Source of the DNA: Pseudomonas gozinkensis
GTDB lineage: Bacteria; Pseudomonadota; Gammaproteobacteria; Pseudomonadales; Pseudomonadaceae
Reading direction: 5' to 3'
Assembly: GCF_014863585.1 (NCBI RefSeq)
Contig: NZ_CP062253.1
Location: 2,754,501 to 2,818,500 of the forward strand
Length of the DNA: 64,000 nt
A program made the translations under genes and the position numbers. Numbering within the stretch: the stretch's first letter is position 1; each line of letters begins with the position of its first letter. Below are positions 1 through 18,500 of this stretch, piece after piece. A model generated the notes under the pieces. That model searched no databases. It had not been told where the DNA came from and was given only the letters and a program-made list of their open reading frames with translations.

Positions 1-1514
1 CCGGAAAGCTTGATGCCGCGCTCGCCTACCAGCGTGTCGTAGCCGGTGTGGCCCTGGCGGTCGCTGAGCTGGTTGATGAAGCCGTCGGCCTGGGCGTTGG
101 TCGCAGCACGCTGGATCTGTTCGTCGGTTGCGTCCGGTCGGCCGTAGGCGATGTTGTCGCGAATGGAGCGGTGCAGCAGGGACGTGTCCTGAGTGACCAT
201 GCCGATCGCGCTGCGCAGGCTGTCCTGCGTCACCTGCGCGATGTTTTGCCCGTCGATGCGAATCTCGCCACGGTCAACATCATAGAAGCGCAGCAGCAGG
301 TTGATCAGCGTGGATTTACCGGCACCGGAGCGGCCCACCAGACCGATTTTTTCCCCCGGCCGGATGCTCAGGCTCAAGCCGTCGAGCACCTGGCGTTCGC
401 CGTTGTAGTTGAAGCTCACGTTGTCGAATTCCACGGCGCCGCCGGCAGGCACCAGCACGCCGGCGTCCGGCGCGTCCTGCACCTTGGGGCCACGGGTCAG
501 GGTGTCCATCCCGTCCTGCACGGTGCCGATGTTTTCGAACAGCGACGTCATCTGCCACATGATCCAGTGCGACATGCCGTTGATGCGCAACGCCATGGCC
601 GTGATCGCCGCCACGGCGCCGGTGCCGACTTCGCCCTGATGCCACAGCCACAAGGCGTAGCCGCCGGCGCCCATGATCAGCCCGACGACCAGCGCCTGAT
701 TGACGATCTCGAACTGGCTGACCAGACGCATCTGACGGAAGCCGGTCTGCTTGAAATCCTCCATCGCCGCCCGCGCAAAGTGCGCTTCACGTTTGGAGTG
801 GGAGAACAGTTTCACCGTGGTGATGTTGGTGTAGGCGTCCGAAACCCGCCCCGTCATCGATGAGCGCGCATGGGCCTGTTCCTGTCCGACCTGGCCCAGG
901 CGTGGCACGAAATACAGCATCGCCAGCCCGAACAGCGCGACCCAGGCAATGAACGGCAGCATGAGTTTCAGGGCGAAACCGCCGGCCAGCGCGATGATCG
1001 CAATGAAATAAACGCCAATGCCCGGTGCGATCTCGATAACGGTGAACAGCACCTCGCGCACGGCCAGTGCCGTCTGCATGACCTTGGTGGTGACCCGCCC
1101 GGAAAACTCGTCGGAAAAGAACGAAAGGCTCTGCCGCAGCATCAGCCGATGGAAATCCCAGCGCAGCCGCAACGGCAGGTTGATCGCCAACACCTGGTGC
1201 TGAACCATGGTGCGCAGCGCCACCAGCCCGACGCTGGTCAGCAACACGATGCCAATGCCCCACAGCACGCGGCTCTCTTGCCCGTTTACGTCGCCGCCAG
1301 CCTGCCACGTCGAGAGCAGATCCACGACCTGACCCAGAAAGGAAAACAACCAGGCTTCGTAGATCGACACACCGGCACTGAGCAGCGCCAGCGCGAGGAT
1401 ATAACCGCGAGCGCCGCGGGTGCAGGCCCACAGGAACCGCGCCAGACCGACCGGCGGTGGCGGTGCTTCGTCAGGCGGGAAGGGATCGAGCCGTTGTTCA
1501 AACAGGCGAAGCAT
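1..1514 (-). CDS. ABC exporter, fused permease/ATPase (C-terminus cut by window edge)
   Basis: About 504 residues are visible. The start is the ATG at 1514 and the gene runs off the left edge. The N-terminal half is a multi-helix exporter membrane domain of the MsbA/multidrug type. The nucleotide-binding domain follows, with Walker A reading GRSGAGKST about 90 residues before the edge. The frame stops exactly where the LSGGQ signature begins (visible residues LSG), so Walker B and the H-loop lie outside. The family pumps lipids, drugs or peptides out through the inner membrane using ATP, working as a dimer. It is transcribed away from hchA across a 167-bp gap. The substrate cannot be read from sequence, and no partner gene is visible on this side. 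Confidence 0.85.
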   Translation of the reverse strand, partial: MLRLFEQRLDPFPPDEAPPPPVGLARFLWACTRGARGYILALALLSAGVSIYEAWLFSFLGQVVDLLSTWQAGGDVNGQESRVLWGIGIVLLTSVGLVALRTMVQHQVLAINLPLRLRWDFHRLMLRQSLSFFSDEFSGRVTTKVMQTALAVREVLFTVIEIAPGIGVYFIAIIALAGGFALKLMLPFIAWVALFGLAMLYFVPRLGQVGQEQAHARSSMTGRVSDAYTNITTVKLFSHSKREAHFARAAMEDFKQTGFRQMRLVSQFEIVNQALVVGLIMGAGGYALWLWHQGEVGTGAVAAITAMALRINGMSHWIMWQMTSLFENIGTVQDGMDTLTRGPKVQDAPDAGVLVPAGGAVEFDNVSFNYNGERQVLDGLSLSIRPGEKIGLVGRSGAGKSTLINLLLRFYDVDRGEIRIDGQNIAQVTQDSLRSAIGMVTQDTSLLHRSIRDNIAYGRPDATDEQIQRAATNAQADGFINQLSDRQGHTGYDTLVGERGIKLS

Positions 1515-1681
1515 TGTGGGTCTCCGAAATCATCAGTTGCGGGGATTCTGCCATTTAACGACGCTCTTGAGGGTTTGCAGGTTCCCGGGCATGTCCTCGT
1601 TGAGGGAAAACCCTCATTGCCGGAACACGGTCGCGTTACTAGCATGGGTCTCGGCAATCGACCCATTCGATGGAGAGCACC

Positions 1682-2560
1682 ATGGCTACCACGCAGACTG
1701 ACGACAAGCGCCCGACCCCCGATCCGGCGGAGGACAACGCGTTTTTCCCCTCGCCGTATTCCCTCAGCCAGTTCACTTCGCCCAAATCCGATCTCGGTGG
1801 TGCCGAGTACCCCAATCGCTACAAGGGCGGGCGCTGGAAGGTCCTGATGATCGGCGCGGACGAGCGCTATCTGTTGACCGACAACGGCACCATGTTCTCC
1901 ACGGGCAATCACCCGGTTGAAACCTTGCTGCCGATGTATCACCTCGACAAGGCCGGTTTTGGCTTCGACGTCGCGACGCTGTCGGGCAATCCGGTCAAGT
2001 TCGAATTCTGGGCCATGCCCTCGGAAGACGCCGAAGTGAAAGGCTTCTATGAGCAATACCGCGATCAGTTCAAGCGCCCACTCAAGCTCTCGCAGGTGAT
2101 CGAAGAAGCGCTGGGCGAGGACTCGGACTACATCGGTGTGTTCATTCCCGGCGGCCACGGTGCGTTGATCGGCCTGCCGGAAAGCGAGAACGTGAAGAAG
2201 GTCCTGCAATGGGCCGTCGCCAAGGACAAATTCGTCATCACCCTGTGCCACGGACCGGCGGCGCTGCTGGCGGCCGGCCTCGGTGAAACAAAAGATTCAT
2301 GCATCTTCAATGGCTACCGGATCTGCGCGTTTCCCGATGCGCTGGACGCGACAACCCCTGACATCGGTTACATGCCCGGCCACCTGACCTGGAAGTTCGG
2401 CGAGCAGTTGCAGGCGCTCGGTGTGGAAATCACCAACCAGGGCATTTCCGGGGCCACGCTTCAGGATCGCAAGTTGCTGACCGGTGACAGTCCGCTCGCG
2501 GGCAATGCGCTGGGCAAACTGGCAGCGGCCGCGCTCCTGAAAGAGGTCACGTCGGGGTGA
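1682..2560 (+). CDS. hchA: HchA: DJ-1/PfpI superfamily protein deglycase / glyoxalase III (Hsp31)
   Basis: 292 residues, the usual HchA length. The N-terminus carries the family stretch with EDNAFFPS, then ADERYL and [12 protein letters not shown] (metal-site His and Glu). [13 protein letters not shown] and LCHGPAA contain the nucleophilic Cys with its adjacent His, and MPGHLTW and [10 protein letters not shown] follow. Known homologues convert methylglyoxal to lactate, have been reported to deglycate proteins, and act as holdase chaperones in the cytosol. An in-frame ATG lies 12 nt upstream (1670), but the GGAG at about 1672 fits the ATG at 1682 better. The stop codon overlaps the GTG of the following regulator by 4 bp, so the two are probably translationally coupled. 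Confidence 0.93.
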   Translation: MATTQTDDKRPTPDPAEDNAFFPSPYSLSQFTSPKSDLGGAEYPNRYKGGRWKVLMIGADERYLLTDNGTMFSTGNHPVETLLPMYHLDKAGFGFDVATLSGNPVKFEFWAMPSEDAEVKGFYEQYRDQFKRPLKLSQVIEEALGEDSDYIGVFIPGGHGALIGLPESENVKKVLQWAVAKDKFVITLCHGPAALLAAGLGETKDSCIFNGYRICAFPDALDATTPDIGYMPGHLTWKFGEQLQALGVEITNQGISGATLQDRKLLTGDSPLAGNALGKLAAAALLKEVTSG

Positions 2561-3276
2561 GCCCCGCACCTGCCGAAGCACTCTTGCGCGCCGCCCTCGA
2601 TATCGAGGCGGCGCCGACGCTGGTGGCGATCCAAAAGGCTGTGCGCAGTTTCGCCGGGGCCTATGGCTACGATCGATTCGTTCTGTTCTCCGCCACCTCG
2701 GCGTCGGAGGACGTGGTCGAGCGCATTTACTGGGTGGAAGGCGACTGGTTTGGCGACGGCATCGCTGTCGACGCCCAGACCTACGTTCAGCGGTGCCCCG
2801 TGACCCGCCACCTGCTGGACACCCGCGAATCGTTCTTCTGGAGCAAGGTGCAGGAGCAGAGCGGCGAACTGTATCGGGTGGTTCGCGTGCCAAGCGGCCC
2901 GGGCGTGCATGGCTTGCAGATTCCAGTCTTCGGCCCGCAGGGGCTTGAAGGCGCCATGAGCCTGGGTGGCGAGCAGATCGATGCGTCGGCGCGGGTCCGT
3001 CTGGCGTTGGGCATGCTAGCCACCGTGGCGTTTTACTCTGCACGACGCTTGCTCGAAGCGCCGCTGGACGAGACGGCCGGAAAACTCTCGACCCGCGAGC
3101 GCGAAGTGCTGGCGTGGGTCGCTGCCGGTCGCCGGCAGGCCGACATCGCTGCCACCCTCGGTCTGTCCGGGCGCACGGTGGAAAATCACCTGCGTTCGGC
3201 CCGTCGGCATCTGGGCGTGGCAACCACCGCCCAGGCCATCAAGATTGCCATTCGCAAGGGTGAAATAAAGGGGTGA
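2557..3276 (+). CDS. LuxR-family regulator with autoinducer-binding-like domain (LuxR solo)
   Basis: 239 residues starting at the GTG that overlaps the hchA stop (GTGA). Residues about 15-160 look like an autoinducer-binding domain, with aromatic and acidic residues typical of the ligand pocket (YDRF, a WF pair, and a [13 protein letters not shown] segment). Residues about 170-235 form a LuxR-type helix-turn-helix with [13 protein letters not shown] and [12 protein letters not shown]. No luxI-type synthase is in the window, so it would be a solo receptor for a self-made, foreign or non-AHL signal. Coupling to hchA suggests it controls or is controlled with carbonyl-stress defence; that link is inference. 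Confidence 0.85.
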   Translation: MSPAPAEALLRAALDIEAAPTLVAIQKAVRSFAGAYGYDRFVLFSATSASEDVVERIYWVEGDWFGDGIAVDAQTYVQRCPVTRHLLDTRESFFWSKVQEQSGELYRVVRVPSGPGVHGLQIPVFGPQGLEGAMSLGGEQIDASARVRLALGMLATVAFYSARRLLEAPLDETAGKLSTREREVLAWVAAGRRQADIAATLGLSGRTVENHLRSARRHLGVATTAQAIKIAIRKGEIKG

Positions 3277-3298
3277 AATCGTGGCGCGGCGTGGGCAC

Positions 3299-3336
3299 GA
3301 ATGAGCCACGCTTGAACGATCACGCGAGGCTCATTC
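3299..3336. terminator. Convergent intergenic inverted repeat (candidate bidirectional terminator)
   Basis: A perfect 9-bp inverted repeat (GAATGAGCC ... GGCTCATTC) with a 20-nt loop sits between the stop of the LuxR gene and the stop of the convergent catalase. There is only a weak T-rich tract on either side, so intrinsic termination is plausible but not certain. Confidence 0.4.
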
Positions 3337-3343
3337 CTTTCAA

Positions 3344-4777
3344 TCAGCCCAACTGCTCAATCGCCTGCGCAACGCCTGCACCGTAGACCGGATCGGCGCG
3401 GGTGCAGTTATCGATGTGCCGCTGGCGGGTCTGGGCACTGGCGCCATGGATCGAGCGCGCGGTGTTCTCGAACAAGACCTTTTGCTGGGCGGGGGACATG
3501 GCCCGGAACAGTGCACCCGGTTGCGAGAAGTAATCGTTGTCCTCCCGGTGATTCCAGTGCCCGGCGCTGCCTTTGAGGGCCAGCGGCGGCTCGCTGAAGT
3601 CCGGTTGCTCGGCCCATTCGCCGTAGCTGTTGGGCTCGTAACCGAGGGTGCTGCCCGCGTTTGAGTCGGTGCGCATCTGGCCGTCGCGGTGATAGCTGTT
3701 GACCGGGCAGCGCGGGGCATTCACCGGGATCTGATGATGATTGACGCCGACGCGATAGCGCTGGGCATCGCCATAGGAAAACAAACGCGCCTGGAGCATT
3801 TTGTCCGGTGAGAAGCTGATGCCGGGCACCACATTGGCCGGGTTGAAGGCAGCCTGCTCGACGTCGGCGAAGTAGTTGTCGGAGTTGCGGTTGAGTTCCA
3901 GCACGCCGACTTCGATCAGCGGGTAATCCGCGTGGGGCCAGACTTTGGTCAGGTCGAACGGGTTGATCGGGTAGGTCTCGGCGTCCAGTTCCGGCATCAC
4001 TTGCACGTAGAGCTTCCATTGCGGGAAGTGCCCTTCCTCGATGGCGTTGTACAGGTCGCGCTGGGCACTTTCGCGGTCATCGCCGATCACTGTCGCGGCT
4101 TGTTGATCGGTCAGGTTCTCGATGCCTTGTTGAGTCTTCCAGGTGAACTTCACCCAGAAACGCTCGTTCGCCGGGCTGATGAAACTGAAGGTGTGGCTGC
4201 CGAAACCGTGCATGTGGCGGTAGGTGCGCGGCAGTCCGCGGTCGCTCATGACGATCGTGACCTGATGCAGCGCTTCCGGCAGCAACGTCCAGAAATCCCA
4301 GTTGTTGCGGGCACTGCGCATGTTGGTGCGCGGGTCGCGTTTGACCGCATGGTTGAGGTCGGGAAATTTCAGCGGATCGCGCAGAAAGAACACCGGCGTG
4401 TTGTTGCCCACCAGGTCCCAGTTGCCTTGCTCGGTATAGAACTTGATGGCGAATCCACGGATATCGCGCTCGGCATCCGCCGCGCCACGCTCACCGGCCA
4501 CGGTCGAGAAGCGGACGAACACATCGGTGGTCTTGCCCACGCTGGAAAACAGCCTGGCCTTGGTGAAACGGCTGATGTCGTGGGTGACGGTGAAGGTGCC
4601 GAACGCGCCCGAACCCTTGGCGTGCATGCGCCGCTCGGGGATGACTTCCCGATCGAAGTGCGCCAGTTTTTCCAGCAACCATACGTCCTGCAACAGCATC
4701 GGGCCCCTCGGGCCGGCGGTCTGTACGTTGTTGTTATCAACCACGGGCGCGCCCGCGGCAGTCGTCAGCTTGTTCAT
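3344..4777 (-). CDS. Monofunctional heme catalase, small-subunit clade (KatA-like)
   Basis: 477 residues, the usual length for small-subunit catalases. Family landmarks run in order: [12 protein letters not shown] at the N-terminus, [20 protein letters not shown] (distal His), [48 protein letters not shown], and [12 protein letters not shown] (proximal heme-ligand Tyr). It disproportionates H2O2 in the cytoplasm or periplasm. The ATG at 4777 follows AGGAG at the correct distance; an upstream TTG is possible but lacks support. It lies downstream of ohr on the same strand, with a 136-bp gap holding two near-identical palindromes. It looks closest to P. aeruginosa KatA from memory, but the symbol is withheld because katA and katB types are hard to separate by eye. 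Confidence 0.93.
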   Translation of the reverse strand: MNKLTTAAGAPVVDNNNVQTAGPRGPMLLQDVWLLEKLAHFDREVIPERRMHAKGSGAFGTFTVTHDISRFTKARLFSSVGKTTDVFVRFSTVAGERGAADAERDIRGFAIKFYTEQGNWDLVGNNTPVFFLRDPLKFPDLNHAVKRDPRTNMRSARNNWDFWTLLPEALHQVTIVMSDRGLPRTYRHMHGFGSHTFSFISPANERFWVKFTWKTQQGIENLTDQQAATVIGDDRESAQRDLYNAIEEGHFPQWKLYVQVMPELDAETYPINPFDLTKVWPHADYPLIEVGVLELNRNSDNYFADVEQAAFNPANVVPGISFSPDKMLQARLFSYGDAQRYRVGVNHHQIPVNAPRCPVNSYHRDGQMRTDSNAGSTLGYEPNSYGEWAEQPDFSEPPLALKGSAGHWNHREDNDYFSQPGALFRAMSPAQQKVLFENTARSIHGASAQTRQRHIDNCTRADPVYGAGVAQAIEQLG

Positions 4778-4840
4778 GCGCAACTCCTGGCTTTTGTCGG
4801 TTTCCTCCCATCACATCAAAAGCCCGGGGTGCGATCTATT

Positions 4841-4873
4841 GCACCATGGTGTCGCCGGATAGCACCAAGGTGT
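4841..4873. promoter_or_regulatory. Tandem palindromic sites upstream of the catalase gene
   Basis: GCACCATGGTGT at 4841-4852 and GCACCAAGGTGT at 4862-4873 differ at one base and start exactly 21 bp apart, two helical turns. The first contains the perfect palindrome CACCATGGTG. They lie 64-96 bp upstream of the catalase ATG, a good position for an operator pair on one DNA face. The binding protein is unknown, and the motif does not resemble a textbook OxyR site. Confidence 0.5.
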
Positions 4874-4913
4874 GGTTGGAATGGATTGCGTTTTGGTGTC
4901 TGCAAAAGACGGA

Positions 4914-5330
4914 TCAGGCGAGGGTGATGCTGACCTTGATGTTGTTGCGCGTGGCCTTGGAGTAGGGGCAGTTCTGGTGCGCCGCGTCGATCAGTTGTTG
5001 CGCCACTTGCGGGTCGATATCCGGCAGCGACACCGCCAGTTGGGCCTGCAGGAAGAACCCTTGCTCCCCATGAGCCAGATCGACTTGCGCATCAACCATG
5101 GCTTGTGCAGGAAAGCCGATCTTGCGCGCGTTGCAGGCATGGCGCAGCGAACCGAGGAAACAGGCTGACCAGCACACGGCGAACAATTGCTCGGGGTTGG
5201 TTCCGGTGCCGGGCGCGCCCGGTGGTGAAAGCTTGAGATCCAGTCGGCCATCGTGACTGCGTCCTGTGCCCTCGCGGCCTCCTGTGGTGCAGGTGTGCGC
5301 AGAGTAGAGGGTTTTTTCGATATCGATCAT
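4914..5330 (-). CDS. Ohr/OsmC family organic hydroperoxide resistance protein
   Basis: 138 residues. The two catalytic cysteines sit in the family contexts EQLFAVCWSACF (about residue 58) and NCPYSK (about residue 123), and the N-terminus reads like Ohr (KTLYSAH). The family reduces organic hydroperoxides with dihydrolipoamide-type thiols in the cytosol. Two ATGs are available (5336 and 5330); AGGGA fits the second better. The gene follows the short sigma-like gene by 40 bp on the same strand and precedes the catalase, giving a peroxide-defence cluster. The usual OhrR MarR-type repressor is not next to it. Confidence 0.88.
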   Translation of the reverse strand: MIDIEKTLYSAHTCTTGGREGTGRSHDGRLDLKLSPPGAPGTGTNPEQLFAVCWSACFLGSLRHACNARKIGFPAQAMVDAQVDLAHGEQGFFLQAQLAVSLPDIDPQVAQQLIDAAHQNCPYSKATRNNIKVSITLA

Positions 5331-5370
5331 GGGCATTCCCTGAAGAGCATTTCACAGCGAGAAGGGCGGT

Positions 5371-5775
5371 TCATGTTGCCCGTGTGGGTTCATGACATTC
5401 ACGTACAGGCGCACCCGCCAGTGCGTCGGTCGTGGCCAGGGCGTTGGCGCCGCGACGGCCCAGGTTGTCGAGCAGGGTCGAGCGGGCGATCTCGATCAGC
5501 CAGGCCCGAAACGGAAAGCTTGGGTCATGGGCGGCCGAATCCTGATAGAGCGCCCTGAAGGCTTGCTGAACGAGGCTGCCGGTGTCTTCGCGACGGATCC
5601 GCCCGGCCTGCACCTGACCTTCGTAAAAGGCGACGAGCAGCGGGGTCACCGTCGCGAACAGCTGTTGTGCCTCACCTCGGCCATGCCTGACGGCACCCGC
5701 GACCAAGGCATACAGTTCGTCGTTGCCGAGGCGGTCGGCCTCGCACAGGCAATTGTCGCGATAACCTTCAGCCAT
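5371..5775 (-). CDS. Short RNA polymerase sigma-70-like protein (region 2 only)
   Basis: 134 residues, starting at the ATG at 5775 behind AGGGA. The central part resembles sigma region 2 of ECF-type factors: leucine-rich core binding, then a TGSLVQQAFRALYQ-like helix and an FRAWLIEIARSTLLDNLGRR segment matching the region 2.3-2.4 helix. It ends soon after, so no region 4 (the -35 recognition domain) is present; typical ECF factors have about 170-200 residues. It could be a decayed ECF factor, a dedicated short class, or an anti-sigma-like decoy. It is first in the minus-strand run with ohr and the catalase, so control of peroxide genes is a reasonable guess only. Confidence 0.6.
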   Translation of the reverse strand: MAEGYRDNCLCEADRLGNDELYALVAGAVRHGRGEAQQLFATVTPLLVAFYEGQVQAGRIRREDTGSLVQQAFRALYQDSAAHDPSFPFRAWLIEIARSTLLDNLGRRGANALATTDALAGAPVRECHEPTRAT

Positions 5776-6587
5776 GGTCGAATCCCTCGCATAACCATCG
5801 TTCGACTGAGCGAGGCGAGCGAAAAGATTCGCAGGTGGCCTGGCGTTCAGCGGTGAGATTCAAGCCTGCCTTCACGGCCGAATGACTGCCAGTTATGCGT
5901 TGTTAGCACTTGTTAGCGCCCAGTGATTGCAGCTCGTCGAGCGGTGATTTTTCGCTGGCTGGTCAAGACTCTGCGCGGATTTTCGATGCCCGTTGCGGGA
6001 AAGAAACGGCGGGGCAGTGTACGAGCATTTTTGACATCCCTGTCTCTTTGCCATCGTCACAATCGGGTAGGAAACGTCTGATATTTATTTCTCAGAATTC
6101 CTACATTTTGTTTGCCTCCCTGACGAAAAACGTGGTTATTATCCGCCGGCGCTTCGGGTCACAAACCCGGCGCCAGAAGATTGCCGTGTGTCCACAGACC
6201 CGGCAGTCGCAGCCGATCGGGACCACCCTGGCGCTGTCATCCCCGCGCAGGTTGTTCCTCGTCGTTGACCCTCAAATGGAAGTCGAGGTTTCAATTGGTC
6301 ACGCGGTTTGCAATCGACGATGCAATGAACGGTGCGACGGATGTCGCCAGTGATTCAGCCCACTTTCCCGCTGCCTGCGCCGACCGCGCGGCGGTGTTCT
6401 TCTCCAGCCTGTCTCCTCCCGAATTTCTGCGTGCGCCCGCGTTCAACGCGAGTCTGCACGCGCGCGCCGCGCCATCCTCCTGAATTCGAAAGACCGTACC
6501 GGCACTTGATGCCGGGGCCTGACTGGCAGGAAGCGTTCTGTCCCTGCCTGATCACAAAAATAATGTAGTCATGGACGGTAGCCTCCG
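5776..6587. promoter_or_regulatory. 812-bp intergenic region carrying the NRPS promoter/leader
   Basis: No convincing gene is seen here; the short open frames lack recognisable proteins. Noted elements are: a tandem 10-bp repeat (TTGTTAGCAC/TTGTTAGCGC, about 5898-5917); a TTGACA at 6031-6036 without a clear -10 at 17 bp; an AT-rich tract at about 6076-6145, unusual for this genome; and a hairpin at 6148-6174 (GGCGC-CGGGT pairing with ACCCG-GCGCC, TT bulge). The NRPS start at 6588 has only a weak GGA-containing ribosome site. The region is long enough for a regulated promoter and an untranslated leader. Confidence 0.4.
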
Positions 6588-15595
<9,008 letters not shown>

Positions 15596-15599
<4 letters not shown>

Positions 15600-18500
15600 A
15601 TGCCGATCAATTGCTGGCGTTGTTCGCTCGCCATGGCGTGGTGCTCGAGGTAGACGGTGACAGGCTGCGCTGCAAGGCGCCGCGCGGGTTTCTCACCGAA
15701 GAACTGACCCAGGCACTCAAGCGTCACAAACAGGAACTGATTGCCTTGCTCGGCGGGCACGATGACGCGGCGATTCCCCGCCGTGTCGGCGCGCATACGT
15801 CCTGGCCGTTGTCGTTCTCGCAGCGGCAACTGTGGTTTCTCGATCAACTGGAGCCCGGCAACCCGTTCTACAACGTGCCGACGGCGGTAACGCTGAAAGG
15901 GCAGTTGGACGTCGCGCAGCTGGAGCAGGCGCTCAACCAACTGGTGGCCCGCCACGAAGTCCTGCGCACGACGTTTTGCAGCGTGGACGGTGAACCGCGT
16001 CAGGTGGTGCATCCGTCGATGCCGCTGTCGTTGTCGGTGACGGATCTGCGCCAGTTGCCTGCCGACGAACGTGAGCAACAAGTGCGATTCGCCGTCGAAC
16101 AGGACGCTCGGTCGCCGTTCGATCTGGCCTCCGGCCCATTGCTGCGGGCGTCGCTGCTGCGCGTGGCGGATGACGAATACCTGTGGCTGTACAGCGTGCA
16201 TCACATCATTGCCGACGGCTGGTCGATGGGCGTGATCCTGCATGAAGTCGCCACGCTGTACGGCGATTATCTGCGTGGCGAAATCCCGACGCTTGCGCCG
16301 CTGCCGGTGCAATACGCCGACTACGCCTGCTGGCAGCAACAGCGCGTCGGCGGTGCGGCGCTGGACGCTCAGCTCGATTACTGGCGTCGCATCCTGGACG
16401 ACGCGCCACTATTGTCGACCTTGCCCGCCGACCGGCCGCGTCCATTGGTGCAGCGTTATGTCGGCGCCACTTTCAGTTCCTCCGTCGATGGCGGCACCTT
16501 GCGCGAACTCACGGCGCTGGGCCGGCAGACCCAGGGCACGTTGTTCAACGTGTTGCTGGGCGCGTTGGCGGTGTTGCTGTGGCGCCACAGCGGTCAACAG
16601 GATCTGTGCATCGGCACGCCGTTCGCCAACCGCAATCGCCCGGAAGTCGAGCCGCTGATCGGCCATTTCGTCAATACGCTGGTGCTGCGTCAGCACCTGA
16701 ATCCGCAGCAGACCTTCGCCGAGCTGTTGCGTGAGGTGCGTGGCCAGATGCTCGACGTCCACGCCCATCAGGACGTGCCGTTCGACCGCGTGGTCGAGGC
16801 GGTCAACCCGTCACGCGATCCCGGTCATTCGCCGTTGTTCCAGGTGATGCTGGTGCTGCAGAACACGCCGGGCAACGCGGTGCAGATGCCTGGCCTGGAA
16901 CTGGCGCCGTACGGCACCAGCAGCGCCACGGCCAAGTTCGATCTGGCGTTCGAATGGGTCGAGCGGGCGGGGCGGCTGGACCTGTTGGTGGAATACAACA
17001 CGGACCTCTATGACGTTGCGACCATCCAACGCCTGAGCGGTCACTATCGGCATATGCTCGAGCAGATCGCTGCCGACGCCAAGCAACCGATCAATGCCTT
17101 GCCGTTGATGAACGAAGCTGAGCGTCAGCAGGTGCTGGTCGATTTCAACCGCGCCGCGCCGCTGACGCAAGCGGCGCCCTGCGTGCATCAACTGGTCGAA
17201 GCGCAGGCCGCGAGCAACCCTCAGTCCTGCGCCGTGGTGTTCGAGGGCGAGTCGCTGAGCTACGCCGAACTCAATGCCCGGGCCAACCGACTGGCCCGGC
17301 ATTTGCGCACCTTGGGCGTGGGCCCGGATGTGCGCGTGGCGGTGTGCATCGAGCGTTCGCTGGAGTTGCCGGTGGCGCTGCTGGCGGTGCTCAAGGCCGG
17401 TGGCGCCTACGTGCCGCTGGATCCGGATTATCCGCTGGGGCGCCTGAGCCATATGCTCGGCGACAGCACGCCGGCGGTGCTGCTGACCCTCGGTTCGGCG
17501 CACGGAATCTTGCGTCAGGCCGTGCAAGGCTCGAACTGGGAAGCGCCTATCCTCGACCTCGAAAAAGATGCCGCGAGCTGGGCGTCGTTGCCTGCAGACA
17601 ATCTCGATCCGCGCAGTGTCGGGGTTAACCCTGACCATCTCGCCTACGTGATCTACACCTCCGGCACCACCGGGTTGCCCAAGGGCGCGATGGTCACGCA
17701 CCGGGGCTTGAGCAATCTTCTGCTGTGGTGTTTGCAGGTCTGTGGCGAAGCGGGGGCGATGCTGCACAAGATTCCGTTCGGCTTTGATGCCTCGGCGTGG
17801 GAGACCTTCTGGCCGCTGGCAACCGGCGGACGGCTGGTGATCGCGCGGCCTGGCGGGCATTACGAACCGGCGTATCTGGCCCGCGAGGTACGCGAGCAGA
17901 AGGTCACGGCACTGGTGTTCGTGCCGGCGATGTTGCAGCTGTTTCTGGAGGTCGACGAGGTCAGCCAGTGTGCGTCGCTGACCGATGTGTTCAGCGGTGG
18001 CGGTGAGCTGCCGCCAGCGCTGGCCCGGCGTTTTCAGGAGCGTCTGCCCCATGCGCGTTTGCACAACGTTTACGGCCCGACCGAAACCACGGTGATCAAC
18101 AGCATCTGGACCCTGGAGCCCGGTGCCGACGTGCCGGCCCGGCAAATACCGATCGGCCGGCCGATTTCCAACAACCGTTTTTACGTACTCGATGACCGCG
18201 ATGAGCCGGTGCCAGTGGGCGTGACCGGGCATCTGCACATCGGCGGCGTGGGCGTGGCCCGGGGTTATCTGGGGCTGGCGCAGCTCAGTGCCGAGCGCTT
18301 TATCGACAACCCTTTTGTGGCAGGGGACCGGCTCTATCGCAGCGGCGATCTGGCGCGTTATCGCCCGGATGGTCAGCTGGAATTTCTCGGTCGCAACGAC
18401 TTTCAGGTCAAGTTGCGCGGTGTGCGCCTGGAGCTAGGCGAGATCGAAGCCCGGCTCGAAGCGTTTCCCGGTATCCGCAGCGCCGTGGTGTTGATGGTCG

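Noticed and set aside
409..639. Short plus-strand open frames across the ABC exporter
   Set aside because: They are shadows of the minus-strand exporter, whose Walker A and membrane helices read cleanly; the plus frames show no family features.
6181..6483. Possible small genes upstream of the NRPS
   Set aside because: No ribosome sites of quality and no recognisable sequence; frames are Arg/Pro/Ser-rich and overlap one another.
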